20,030 nt of DNA from a virus. The stretch is from IMG/VR virus record IMGVR_UViG_3300020396_000050, positions 1 to 20,030 of that record; one strand, written 5' to 3'. Below are positions 1-6,466 of the stretch, piece after piece (the stretch's first letter is position 1; every line of letters starts with the position of its first letter). The notes under the pieces are model-generated. The model saw nothing but the letters and a program-made list of their open reading frames with translations. It did no database searches and was not told the DNA's origin. A program made the translations under genes and the position numbers.

Positions 1-17
1 TATGCGGGGAAGTAATT

Positions 18-470
18 ATGGGTTACAAATTAGGAAAGAGAAGCCTGTCAAGGCTCGAAGGAGTCAACGACGATCTGGTAACTGTCGTGAAATACGCCAT
101 AGGGGTTACCAAGCAGGACTTCAGCGTGATATGCGGCATGAGGACATTTTCAGAGCAACAAGAGTTGGTCAGAAAAGGGGCCTCGCAAACCATGAAATCA
201 AAACATCTTGACGGCAACGCCGTTGACCTAATGGCTTACTGCGACGGTGGGCGTTGGGAACTCAACCTATACGATGAGATTGCTGATGCCATGAAAGAAG
301 GCGCAGAGGCTGCGGGTATTAAGCTCCGTTGGGGCGCGGCATGGACGATAGATGATCTTGGTGCGTGGGAAGGAACTGCAGAGAATGCAATGAACAGCTA
401 CATTGACACTCGCAGATCACAGGGCCGCAGACCATTTATTGATGCTCCACACTTTGAAGTTGTGTTCTAA
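18..470 (+). CDS. M15-family peptidoglycan peptidase (endolysin)
   Basis: A 150-residue zinc peptidase of the M15 (D-Ala-D-Ala carboxypeptidase / L-alanyl-D-glutamate endopeptidase) family, the likely endolysin cutting the peptide part of the cell wall at lysis. The zinc signature SxHxxGxAxD is complete at residues 61-70 (His63, Asp70), and the third ligand lies in the C-terminal HFE (His145, Glu147). Arg42 in the GMRTFSEQQ stretch and the RWG at 104-106 also fit the family. Length matches single-domain phage enzymes; there is no cell-wall-binding domain and no signal peptide, so a holin would be needed. The ATG at 18 is preferred because the family begins with a short basic GKRSLSRLEGV-type stretch and a GGGGAAG stretch precedes it; the frame is open to the window edge, so a longer start cannot be fully excluded. 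Its stop overlaps the next gene. Confidence 0.88.
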   Translation: MGYKLGKRSLSRLEGVNDDLVTVVKYAIGVTKQDFSVICGMRTFSEQQELVRKGASQTMKSKHLDGNAVDLMAYCDGGRWELNLYDEIADAMKEGAEAAGIKLRWGAAWTIDDLGAWEGTAENAMNSYIDTRRSQGRRPFIDAPHFEVVF

Positions 471-682
471 TGCACGTATTCGTCCTCATGTTGTATTTAG
501 GGTATGGGGACGAGCGTAAATTAGTCGTAGATGATCTGTATTTCTACCAATTAAACGTTTGCAACCGCGTTGCTAAAGCTTTGGTGGAGCGTTATAGCAC
601 TCATGGCATTACAACTTCTGACAGAGCGGTTTCGTATTGCCTGCCCGTAAAAATTACGGACGACTCGTTGCACGTTTACTAA
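470..682 (+). CDS. small hypothetical protein, coupled to the endolysin
   Basis: A 70-residue protein of unknown function. Its ATG shares one base with the endolysin stop (TAATG), so translation is probably coupled. The first dozen residues (MHVFVLMLYLGYG) are hydrophobic but short, followed by a charged stretch; two cysteines occur at about 31 and 57. It could be a weak signal/anchor sequence followed by a small extracytoplasmic domain, and the position next to an endolysin raises the possibility of a lysis accessory role, but there is no convincing holin-type transmembrane helix. I do not recognise a named family. Confidence 0.6.
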   Translation: MHVFVLMLYLGYGDERKLVVDDLYFYQLNVCNRVAKALVERYSTHGITTSDRAVSYCLPVKITDDSLHVY

Positions 683-728
683 AAACCAAGTAGGTTTCCC
701 GTATAAGATTAAATGGGAGAATCTGGGA

Positions 729-926
729 ATGGATGAGATACGCGTTGCAGAAGCAGTTTTTCGCGTTATAAGGGAAAGAAGACAGGGCGTTGTCGATCTA
801 ATGCAGTACGGCAACGTTAAATCACTAGAGCAATATCGTGAGCTTATGGGTAACTTAGAGGCCCTAAATCATGTGGAACAGGAACTAAAAGACCTGCTAG
901 ATAAACAGGAGCGTAGTGTTGATTAA
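729..926 (+). CDS. small helical hypothetical protein
   Basis: A 65-residue, highly charged protein predicted by eye to be almost wholly alpha-helical (two helices around a YGNVKSLEQYRELMGNLEAL centre). A GGGAGA ribosome-binding site lies 8 bases before the ATG. From memory, similar short helical proteins sit beside structural genes in marine phages, but I can assign no function. Its 3' end overlaps the GroES-like gene by 11 bases, so the two are probably translated together. Confidence 0.6.
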   Translation: MDEIRVAEAVFRVIRERRQGVVDLMQYGNVKSLEQYRELMGNLEALNHVEQELKDLLDKQERSVD

Positions 927-1371
927 AGCACATGCCATCGACTTAGATGCGGCTAAAGAGGGCGTAGCCAACCTCGAAGATGCTTATAAAGAGAAAGTAC
1001 AGAGAACTTTAGACCCTTCTGCTTTGGGTCAATCTCTTTTAGAAAAAATGCCGAGTCCTACAGGATGGCGTCTGTTGATTCTCCCATATAAGGGAAAGGG
1101 TCAGACAGAGGGCGGCATATATCTACCGGATAAAGTAGTTGAGGAACAATCTGTGTCTACACAGGTTGGTTATGTCTTAAAGGTCGGGGAACTGGCGTAT
1201 CAGGACGGCGACAAGTTTCCAGATGGTCCGTGGTGCGCGAAGGGTGATTGGGTAATGTTTGCCCGTTACGCTGGTTCGCGGTTTAAGATCGACGGTGGCG
1301 AGGTTCGTATCCTTAACGACGACGAGATTTTAGCTAAAATCTCTAATCCCGAAGATATTTTGCATTTCTAG
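916..1371 (+). CDS. GroES-like co-chaperonin (Cpn10)
   Basis: A 151-residue protein with a GroES-like core from about residue 48: a PTGWRLLILP strand, a loop with GGIYL at 66-70 matching the GroEL-binding mobile-loop tripeptide region (GGIVL in bacterial GroES), a VGYVLKVG strand, and a C-terminal KGDWVMFARYAGSRFKI / DDEILAKI part that mirrors the family's GD-V-F-YGG and D-ILA ending. It probably replaces or modifies host GroES when the capsid protein is folded, as T4 gp31 does; it lies in the head gene cluster and no GroEL is present. The first 47 residues form a helical extension absent from bacterial GroES (about 97 residues). Start is ambiguous: AGGAG at 907-911 is 4 bases from GTG 916 and 7 from TTG 919, a difference of one residue. 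Confidence 0.82.
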   Translation: MLIKAHAIDLDAAKEGVANLEDAYKEKVQRTLDPSALGQSLLEKMPSPTGWRLLILPYKGKGQTEGGIYLPDKVVEEQSVSTQVGYVLKVGELAYQDGDKFPDGPWCAKGDWVMFARYAGSRFKIDGGEVRILNDDEILAKISNPEDILHF

Positions 1372-1380
1372 GAGAAAAAG

Positions 1381-2229
1381 ATGGCAGAAAATGATCAAAT
1401 TGAGCTAGAACTAGAGGGTTCCGGCGACACGGAGGTTTCTGTTGAGCCAAACGTTGAAGAGGGTTCAGAGGACCAGTTTGAACAGGCGGAAAATGCGACA
1501 CAATCGCGGATAAACCGTCTTACTAAGAAGATGCGTGAGGCGGAGCGGCGTGAAAACGAGGCTTTGAACTACGCAAAGCAGGTTCAAGCGGAAGCTAACT
1601 CTTTAAAGCAGCGTATGTCCAGTTTGGATACCAGCTACGTCAACGAATACACAACGCGTGTAGAGACACAGCTTGCTCAGACCGAGAAGGAAATGGCTCG
1701 GGCTATGGAGCTTGGCGACACGCAAGCTGCGGTAGAGGCTCAACGTAAGCTAACGTCGTTATCTATTGAGAACGACAGGGCTTCTCAGGCTAAGATGCAG
1801 CAAGAGCGTCAAAAAGAGTCTGCGTCTCAACAGCCGCAGCAACAACCACAGGCTCAACCACAACAACAGCAACAGATGCGCCGTCCTGACCGAAAGGCCG
1901 AGGATTGGGCAGAAAAGAACGATTGGTTTGGTCAAGACGAGGCAATGACTTTTGCGGCTTTTGGAATCCACAAGAAGTTGGTGGAGGAAGAAGGATTTGA
2001 CCCGCAGAGCGATGACTACTATAGTGAACTAGATCAGCGCATTTCTGAAAAGTTCAGAACGCCTGCAAATAACACCAGTAGACGGCCCGCACAGACGGTT
2101 GCTGGAGTTTCAAGAAGTACCTCTGGGCGCAGCACTGGAAGAAAGGTTAGACTCACTCCTAGCCAAGTCGCAATAGCGAAGAAATTGGGTGTGCCGCTAA
2201 GTGAATACGCGAAATACGTGAAGGATTAA
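1381..2229 (+). CDS. capsid scaffolding protein
   Basis: A 282-residue protein with the composition of a phage scaffolding protein: a very acidic N-terminus (residues 1-40), long charged helices likely to form coiled coils (about 40-145), a disordered Gln-rich stretch (148-166), a second helical part (171-226), a Ser/Arg-rich linker, and a basic C-terminal helix-turn-helix (about 254-282, RKVRLTPSQVAIAKKLGVP) of the type that binds coat protein. An AGGAG site precedes the ATG. It sits two genes upstream of the capsid protein, where scaffolds usually are. There is no Ser-His-Asp protease signature, so the scaffold is probably released or degraded by another route. Function is inferred from composition, C-terminal motif and position. 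Confidence 0.8.
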   Translation: MAENDQIELELEGSGDTEVSVEPNVEEGSEDQFEQAENATQSRINRLTKKMREAERRENEALNYAKQVQAEANSLKQRMSSLDTSYVNEYTTRVETQLAQTEKEMARAMELGDTQAAVEAQRKLTSLSIENDRASQAKMQQERQKESASQQPQQQPQAQPQQQQQMRRPDRKAEDWAEKNDWFGQDEAMTFAAFGIHKKLVEEEGFDPQSDDYYSELDQRISEKFRTPANNTSRRPAQTVAGVSRSTSGRSTGRKVRLTPSQVAIAKKLGVPLSEYAKYVKD

Positions 2230-2233
2230 GAAT

Positions 2234-2689
2234 ATGACAGACAGAACTCCTCGCGCTAACAAAACTAGGGAAAAGACGGCTGCGCGTAAGCCGTGGGCTC
2301 CCCCGTCTATGCTAGACGCACCGCCTGCACCGGAAGGTTACAAGCATCGTTGGATTCGTGCGGAAACGCAAGGCTTTGACGATAGGAAGAACATCAGCGC
2401 AAAAATGCGTGAAGGTTGGGAACTTGTTCGTCAAGACGAATACCCTAACTTTGAGTCTCCGGTAGTTGAAACAGGTAAATATTCGGGTGTGTTTGGGGTT
2501 GGCGGATTGATGCTTGCCCGCATTCCTATTGAGACGATTGCTGAACGGACGGAGTATTTCGCGAACCGAAATAAAGACCAGATGGAAGCAGTTGACCAAG
2601 ATATGATGCGGGAGAATGCACACTCAACCATGACGATCAACAAACCTGATCGTCAGTCCCGTATAACCTTTGGCGGTCCTATAAAGTAA
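2234..2689 (+). CDS. conserved hypothetical head-region protein
   Basis: A 151-residue protein between scaffold and capsid genes. The N-terminal 35 residues are basic and Pro-rich (probably disordered), followed by a compact part with GYKHRWIRAETQGFDDRKN and KMREGWELVRQDEYP motifs, and a C-terminal helix with a basic tail ending GGPIK. The pattern of a Pro-Pro-x-Gly-Tyr entry and a WELVR strand is one I associate with unnamed virion proteins of marine podoviruses. No catalytic motif is visible. Its start lies 4 bases after the scaffold stop, with AAGGA inside the end of the scaffold gene serving as ribosome-binding site, so expression with the head genes is likely. Confidence 0.62.
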   Translation: MTDRTPRANKTREKTAARKPWAPPSMLDAPPAPEGYKHRWIRAETQGFDDRKNISAKMREGWELVRQDEYPNFESPVVETGKYSGVFGVGGLMLARIPIETIAERTEYFANRNKDQMEAVDQDMMRENAHSTMTINKPDRQSRITFGGPIK

Positions 2690-2714
2690 CCCGCCTTACT
2701 AGGAGAAATATCAA

Positions 2715-3365
2715 ATGGCAAATCAAGAAACTGCCTATGGTCTTCGTCCTGTCGGTCTAGTGGGAAGCGCAACTAATTCAACTGGGGTAACTCAGTATGA
2801 AATCGCTTCCAACAACACTAACCCTATTTTTCAATATGGTATCGTAGTCCCTTTGGCTGCGGGCGTTATTGACCATGCGGGTGCCACTAACGGTGGCACT
2901 ACGCAAGCGTTAGGTGTACTGATGGGCGTAGAATACATGGATGCAACACAGAAAAAGCCTGTGTTCATTAGCTACTGGCCCGGATCAGGTGCTGTGTCTG
3001 TAGACACAAACCACCCTGTAAAGGCTTTTGTCGCAGACAATCCGATGCAAATATTTAAGGTCGCGTCTGACGCTTCTTTGACTAATCGGGCTACTGCACA
3101 AGCCACTGTATTCGCTAACGCGTCTCTAGGAACTTCTGCACGGACAGGTTCTACCGCAACAGGTAGCTCGAACTCTGCGCTTGGAGTTGGCACCATTAAT
3201 ACCACTGCAACGCTGCCACTTCGCATTGTAGGTATTTCTGACGACGAAGCTAACAGTGACTTCGCTTCCGCGGGTATTCCGATGCTAGTACGCATCAATG
3301 CTCACTTCAATTCACCCACCAGCCGTTTCGATTCGCAGACTACCGCGACCTCGACAGGCGTTTAA
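2715..3365 (+). CDS. probable capsid decoration / structural protein
   Basis: A 216-residue protein directly before the major capsid gene, with a strong AGGAG site. It is rich in Ala, Thr, Gly and Ser, low in charge, with alternating short beta segments (YGIVVPLAAGVI, KPVFISYWPG, LPLRIVGISDDE), and an N-terminus ANQETAYGLRPVG that I recall from uncultured marine phage structural genes. Composition and position fit a capsid-stabilising or decoration protein, expressed at high level alongside the coat. I see no enzyme motif. The role is inferred; a minor capsid protein is the main alternative. Confidence 0.6.
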   Translation: MANQETAYGLRPVGLVGSATNSTGVTQYEIASNNTNPIFQYGIVVPLAAGVIDHAGATNGGTTQALGVLMGVEYMDATQKKPVFISYWPGSGAVSVDTNHPVKAFVADNPMQIFKVASDASLTNRATAQATVFANASLGTSARTGSTATGSSNSALGVGTINTTATLPLRIVGISDDEANSDFASAGIPMLVRINAHFNSPTSRFDSQTTATSTGV

Positions 3366-3380
3366 GAAGGGGGCTAATAA

Positions 3381-4292
3381 ATGGCTATTTCTCGCGCACA
3401 ACTAGCGAAAGAGCTAGAACCCGGACTTAACGCGCTGTTTGGTTTGGAATATGGTCGTTATGAAAACGAACATAGTGAAATCTTCGATGAAGAAAGCTCG
3501 GATCGGGCGTTCGAAGAAGAAGTTATGCTCGGAGGCTTCTCAACAGCACCGTCAAAAGGCGAGGGCACTGCCATCTCGTTTGACGAGGCACGGGAAACCT
3601 ACACGGCTCGTTACACACACGAAACCATTGCGCTTGCGTTTTCGATTACCGAGGAAGCTATTGAGGACAATCTGTATGATCGTCTTGCTTCGCGGTACAC
3701 GAAAGCTCTGGCACGTTCGATGGCTCAAACCAAGCAAATCAAAGCCGCAGCTATCCTGAACAATGCGTTCTTGGCTGGTGCGAATGCGATTGGCGACGGT
3801 GTGGCCTTGTGTTCAAACGCACACCCTTCACTGTCGGGTAACCAGACTAACCTTCTGGCTACAGCAGCGGACCTCAACGAAACTTCGTTGGAGCAAATGC
3901 TGATTGACATTGCGGGTCTTACCGATGAGCGTGGTCTGAAGATTGCGGTTCGCGGAACGAAGCTGATCATTCCAAAAGAACTTCAGTTTATTGCGGAACG
4001 TGTGTTGAACTCTAATCTGCGTAGCGGAACAGCGGACAACGACAACAACGCGATGAAGAACATGGGTATGTTGCCCGAGGGCGCGGTTGTAAACCACTTC
4101 CTCACAGATACCGACGCGTACTTCATAAAGACTGACGCTCCAAACGGTTTCAAGTATTTCAACCGTGCGGCTATTAAAACCGCAATGGAAGGTGACTTTG
4201 ACACTGGAAACATGCGCTTTAAAGCGCGTGAGCGTTATTCGTTTGGTGTTTCAGATTGGCGTTCAGTGTTTGCTACTCCGGGCGCAGCGTAA
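3381..4292 (+). CDS. major capsid protein
   Basis: A 303-residue coat protein expected to adopt the HK97 fold. Visible elements are an acidic N-terminal arm (about 20-50), the extended E-loop-like segment (60-80, GTAISFDEARETYTARYTHE), a long spine helix region (about 85-130, with EEAIEDNLYDRLASRYTKALARSMAQTKQIKAAAILNNAF), a P-domain-like stretch with RGTKLIIPKELQF, and a C-terminal beta part ending RERYSFGVSDWRSVFATPGA. This arrangement resembles the Mu gpT-like / podoviral coat families in general layout. No protease target is obvious. The gene has a purine-rich GAAGGGGG site and is followed by a strong terminator, as expected for the most abundant virion protein. Scaffold and co-chaperonin lie just upstream. 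Confidence 0.85.
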   Translation: MAISRAQLAKELEPGLNALFGLEYGRYENEHSEIFDEESSDRAFEEEVMLGGFSTAPSKGEGTAISFDEARETYTARYTHETIALAFSITEEAIEDNLYDRLASRYTKALARSMAQTKQIKAAAILNNAFLAGANAIGDGVALCSNAHPSLSGNQTNLLATAADLNETSLEQMLIDIAGLTDERGLKIAVRGTKLIIPKELQFIAERVLNSNLRSGTADNDNNAMKNMGMLPEGAVVNHFLTDTDAYFIKTDAPNGFKYFNRAAIKTAMEGDFDTGNMRFKARERYSFGVSDWRSVFATPGAA

Positions 4293-4348
4293 AAACGGCT
4301 AATGACGGGGGCTAGTGGATTCTAAGCCGAACGTCAGTGTCAGTTTGG

Positions 4349-4380
4349 AAGGGGCCTGTTCAAAGGGCCCCTTTCTTTTT
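4349..4380 (+). terminator. rho-independent terminator after the capsid gene
   Basis: An 8-bp perfect GC-rich stem (AAGGGGCC at 4349-4356 pairing with GGCCCCTT at 4366-4373) closes a 9-base loop and is followed by a T-rich run (TTCTTTTT to 4380). It lies 57 bases after the capsid stop in the longest non-coding gap of the window (4293-4457). It should end or reduce transcription after the head genes and so set a high capsid-to-downstream ratio. The gap after it (4381-4457) holds only a weak TGTTATACG -10-like element and the ribosome-binding site of the next gene. Confidence 0.8.
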
Positions 4381-4457
4381 GGTTAATTTGTGTTATACGT
4401 TGTTTATTCCCTGACAAGCGCACCCTGTGCTTGACTAAACCCAGACAGGAGATTGAC

Positions 4458-4913
4458 ATGGGTACGACTACTTTTTCAGGCCCTATTAAGGCCGGAACCA
4501 TTAAAAACACTACCGGAACGACTGTTGGTTCGGACATGAAGAACACAGGCTTTGTTGCAATGTCTCAGACAGCAGCAATTGACCAGACTGCCACAACCAC
4601 AACTACAAACATTATAATTCCAGCCAACAGCCAGTTAATATCTATTGATATTACTGTGACCACGGCTTGGAGCGGTGGGGCTACAACTCTTGGGTTAGGC
4701 GGCGTAGGTGCAGCCACTTCTTTGACAGCGGCGGGCGCGATCCAAGGCAATGCTGTAGGTATTGTCGCGGCTAGTCCCGGTACTGATGCAACCCGCACAG
4801 CAAAGTGGCTAAACACGGGCACGGGCGATCACCGTCTGATTGTGACCACAGCTAATACTGGCAACGGTGTCGGCGCTGTAACGGTTGTGTATGCTCAGAG
4901 CAACAACGTTTAG
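4458..4913 (+). CDS. small beta-rich virion structural protein
   Basis: A 151-residue Thr/Ala/Gly-rich protein. The ATG at 4458 is chosen over an in-frame TTG at 4431 because AGGAG lies 9 bases upstream and the MGTTTFSGPIKAGTI beginning matches what I recall of phage capsid-associated proteins. After a short leader region there is one compact beta domain (about 45-151) with IIIPANSQLISIDITVTTAW and a C-terminal VTVVYAQSNN strand, compatible with a surface or fibre-like virion protein. No enzymatic motif. It is the first gene after the capsid terminator; its exact place in the particle cannot be told from sequence. Confidence 0.6.
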   Translation: MGTTTFSGPIKAGTIKNTTGTTVGSDMKNTGFVAMSQTAAIDQTATTTTTNIIIPANSQLISIDITVTTAWSGGATTLGLGGVGAATSLTAAGAIQGNAVGIVAASPGTDATRTAKWLNTGTGDHRLIVTTANTGNGVGAVTVVYAQSNNV

Positions 4914-4923
4914 GGGTAACTAG

Positions 4924-5196
4924 ATGGCAGGCTCTGATGTACGCTCTAAGCGTTTAACTGCAACGGGTTCGGCGGGTCTAGGGCCCGCCCGAATACGGCA
5001 AGTTCAAGTCAAAACTACGACAGGCACCCCGAGGTTTACGGTTACGGACGGAAACGGCGGCGTCGTAGTTTTAGACATGGATTTAGATGCTTCTTCCACA
5101 CATTCTGTTAACATTCCTGACGACGGCATTCGTGTAAGTGACATATTTATTTCTACGTTTACAGCGTGTACTTCGGTGACCATTTTCCACAGTTAA
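4924..5196 (+). CDS. small beta protein, first of a tandem paralogue pair
   Basis: A 90-residue protein that aligns end to end with the next gene product: shared SDV near the N-terminus, LTAxG, AR near residue 22, a central IPDxG and a C-terminal VTxF. By eye roughly a third of positions are identical. The pattern is a single small beta sandwich, and I recall this family (beginning MAxSDVxSKRLTATG) as short unnamed virion proteins of marine phages. It starts 10 bases after the previous stop with AGGGG as ribosome-binding site. A decoration or surface role is plausible but unproven. Confidence 0.62.
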   Translation: MAGSDVRSKRLTATGSAGLGPARIRQVQVKTTTGTPRFTVTDGNGGVVVLDMDLDASSTHSVNIPDDGIRVSDIFISTFTACTSVTIFHS

Positions 5197-5208
5197 AAGG
5201 CTAAAACA

Positions 5209-5478
5209 ATGGCTTCAGATGTAAAAGCAACCAACTTAACTGCTTCGGGCACTATTTTTGCGGGCAGGGCCAGAGTAAAAGCCATTCACTATAAATGTGG
5301 ATCAAATCCGTCGTTAGTTTTGAGGAACAAAGACGTAAACGGGGCAGTGCAGCTAACGCTTGCGTTTGCTAACGACACGGATGACAACGTGTACATTCCT
5401 GATGAGGGGATGTTGTTTGTTGACGGTTGTTTTGCTGTTCTAACTAACGTTTCCGACGTAACTGTTTTCTTTAACTGA
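5209..5478 (+). CDS. small beta protein, second of a tandem paralogue pair
   Basis: An 89-residue protein, paralogue of the preceding gene (both with SDV at the N-terminus, LTAxG, IPDxG and VTxF at the C-terminus; same length within one residue). It differs in having Cys31 (YKCGS) and Cys75 (DGCF) where the first copy lacks equivalents at these places. The two genes are 12 bases apart with an AAAAGG site between them, so they are co-expressed. They may form hetero-oligomers or occupy different sites on the virion; nothing in the sequence decides this. Confidence 0.62.
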   Translation: MASDVKATNLTASGTIFAGRARVKAIHYKCGSNPSLVLRNKDVNGAVQLTLAFANDTDDNVYIPDEGMLFVDGCFAVLTNVSDVTVFFN

Positions 5479-5485
5479 GGTTTTT

Positions 5486-5773
5486 ATGTCTGGCGATAAA
5501 CCAATATCGAAAACAACGGGCAAGGGCGGAAACTACCGCAACACTAAAGATGGCGCGGGAATGAGTGCCAAAGGTTTAGAGGCGCACAGGAAAGCCAATC
5601 CGGGGTCTAAGATAAAAAAGGCTGTGACAGGTAAGGTTAAAGCGGGCAGTAAAGATGCCAAACGGCGCAAGTCTTTTTGTGCGCGGTCCGCGGGTCAAAT
5701 GAAGAAGTTTCCAAAGGCGGCTAAAGACCCTAACAGTCGTTTACGCCAAGCTAGAAAAAGGTGGAAATGTTAA
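5486..5773 (+). CDS. small very basic protein, DUF6321-like
   Basis: A 95-residue Lys/Arg/Gly-rich protein. The first half (GKGGNYRNTKDGAGMSAKGL and following) looks disordered; the second half has a conserved-looking block RRKSFCARSAGQMKKF ending in RLRQARKRWKC, which resembles the family I know as DUF6321 in marine phages. Cys64 and Cys95 are the only cysteines. The strong positive charge suggests nucleic-acid contact or packaging inside the head, but this is inference. GAGG at 5477-5480 acts as ribosome-binding site, and its stop overlaps the start of the next mini-gene by one base. Confidence 0.65.
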   Translation: MSGDKPISKTTGKGGNYRNTKDGAGMSAKGLEAHRKANPGSKIKKAVTGKVKAGSKDAKRRKSFCARSAGQMKKFPKAAKDPNSRLRQARKRWKC

Positions 5774-5892
5774 TGGTTACTAAAAGCAATAAGAGAAAAA
5801 TTACAAAAGTTGTTAAGGGCTTAAAAAAAGCTTCTAAGCTTCACGCAAGTCAAGCCAAGGTCCTTAAACGCATTGTTACTAAAAGGGCGTAA
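5773..5892 (+). CDS. 39-residue basic mini-protein
   Basis: A 39-residue open frame starting at an ATG that shares one base with the preceding stop (TAATG) and ending 5 bases before the next start. It has no acidic residue and about a third Lys/Arg (MVTKSNKRKITKVVK... LKRIVTKRA), with a central KGLKKASKLHASQAKVL segment able to form an amphipathic helix. It fills the otherwise empty gap exactly and shares composition with its neighbours, which supports it as a real gene despite its size. Function unknown; nucleic-acid binding is possible. Confidence 0.55.
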   Translation: MVTKSNKRKITKVVKGLKKASKLHASQAKVLKRIVTKRA

Positions 5893-5897
5893 TACGG

Positions 5898-6092
5898 ATG
5901 GCATACTCGCGCAAATCCAAGGGAGCCTCTAAGAAATCCAAGGGCAGTAAAATTTGTCCTGCGGGAAAAGCTTGGGCACAGCGAACGTTTGACACATACC
6001 CCTCGGCATATGCCAATATGGCTGCATCCAAGTATTGCAAAGACCCCAACTATGCTAAAGGCGCAAAGGGCAAGAAAAAGGCTTCAGCATAA
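5898..6092 (+). CDS. small basic protein with CPAGKAWA / SKYCKDPNYAK motifs
   Basis: A 64-residue protein with a Lys/Ser-rich N-terminus (residues 1-18), a short conserved-looking core containing KICPAGKAWAQRTFDTYPSA and MAASKYCKDPNYAK, and a Lys-rich tail. From memory this core recurs in marine cyanophage and pelagiphage genomes as an unnamed protein. Two cysteines (Cys20, Cys47) are spaced as in a small fold that could hold a metal or disulphide. No clear ribosome-binding site; the stop overlaps the next start (TAATG), so the basic-protein genes form a coupled chain. Confidence 0.62.
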   Translation: MAYSRKSKGASKKSKGSKICPAGKAWAQRTFDTYPSAYANMAASKYCKDPNYAKGAKGKKKASA

Positions 6093-6466
6093 TGGGCGAG
6101 TTAAAAGATTGGGTAGACCAAGATTGGGTTAGGATTGGAACCGATGGAAAGATTAAAGGTAAGTGCGGCACTTCTAAAGATAAGAAGAACCCTGACCGAT
6201 GCTTGCCTCGGTCTAAAGCGGCTTCTCTTTCCCAATCTCAAAGAGCTTCAACAGCTCAGAAGAAAAAACGAGAAGGCTCTAAAGGTAAAACAAACGTTAA
6301 AAACACTAAAGCCGCTGAAGTTAAATTTGCGTACCTTGGAGGCGAAATCAAAGCTACCCAAGCCAAAAGAAAGCCGCCGCCGCCCAACAAAAACGGGGTA
6401 GTCCCTCGGGGCTGCGGTATTGTTATGAACAACCGTAGAAAACGAGCAAAAGGATCAGTAACATGA
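6092..6466 (+). CDS. basic protein, DUF5872-like N-terminus
   Basis: A 124-residue protein with two recognisable parts. Residues 1-60 (KDWVDQDWVRI, then KCGTSKDKKNPDRCLPRSKA) resemble the small W/Cys-containing domain I know as DUF5872, found in phages and large algal viruses. Residues 60-100 are Lys-rich linker, and the C-terminus PRGCGIVMNNRRKRAKGSV is a short motif I associate with marine phage virion-region proteins. The three cysteines (about 25, 37 and 109) may be structural. It overlaps the next gene by ATGA. DNA binding is possible from charge alone; no function is established from sequence. Confidence 0.62.
   Translation: MGELKDWVDQDWVRIGTDGKIKGKCGTSKDKKNPDRCLPRSKAASLSQSQRASTAQKKKREGSKGKTNVKNTKAAEVKFAYLGGEIKATQAKRKPPPPNKNGVVPRGCGIVMNNRRKRAKGSVT

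Noticed and set aside
1-15. Possible C-terminal end (Tyr-Ala-Gly-Lys-stop) of an upstream gene.
   Set aside because: Only four codons are visible before the stop, so no gene can be supported.
2-211. A 69-codon + strand frame overlapping the start of the endolysin.
   Set aside because: It is out of frame with the well-supported M15 peptidase and has Arg/Gly/Gln-rich shadow composition.
683-728. TATAAG element and AAACC/GGTTT inverted repeat before the gene at 729.
   Set aside because: No -35 at a proper distance, and a 5-bp stem without T-run is too weak for a terminator.
4296-4329. CGGCT...AGCCG inverted repeat just after the capsid stop.
   Set aside because: Five base pairs around a 24-base loop is within chance; the real hairpin is the one at 4349-4373.
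4391-4399. Extended -10-like TGTTATACG after the capsid terminator.
   Set aside because: Only four of six -10 bases match and no -35 is present at a suitable distance; too weak to list as a promoter.
4431-4457. TTG start that would extend the protein at 4458 by nine residues.
   Set aside because: AGGAG lies correctly before ATG 4458, and the extension holds that ribosome-binding site itself.
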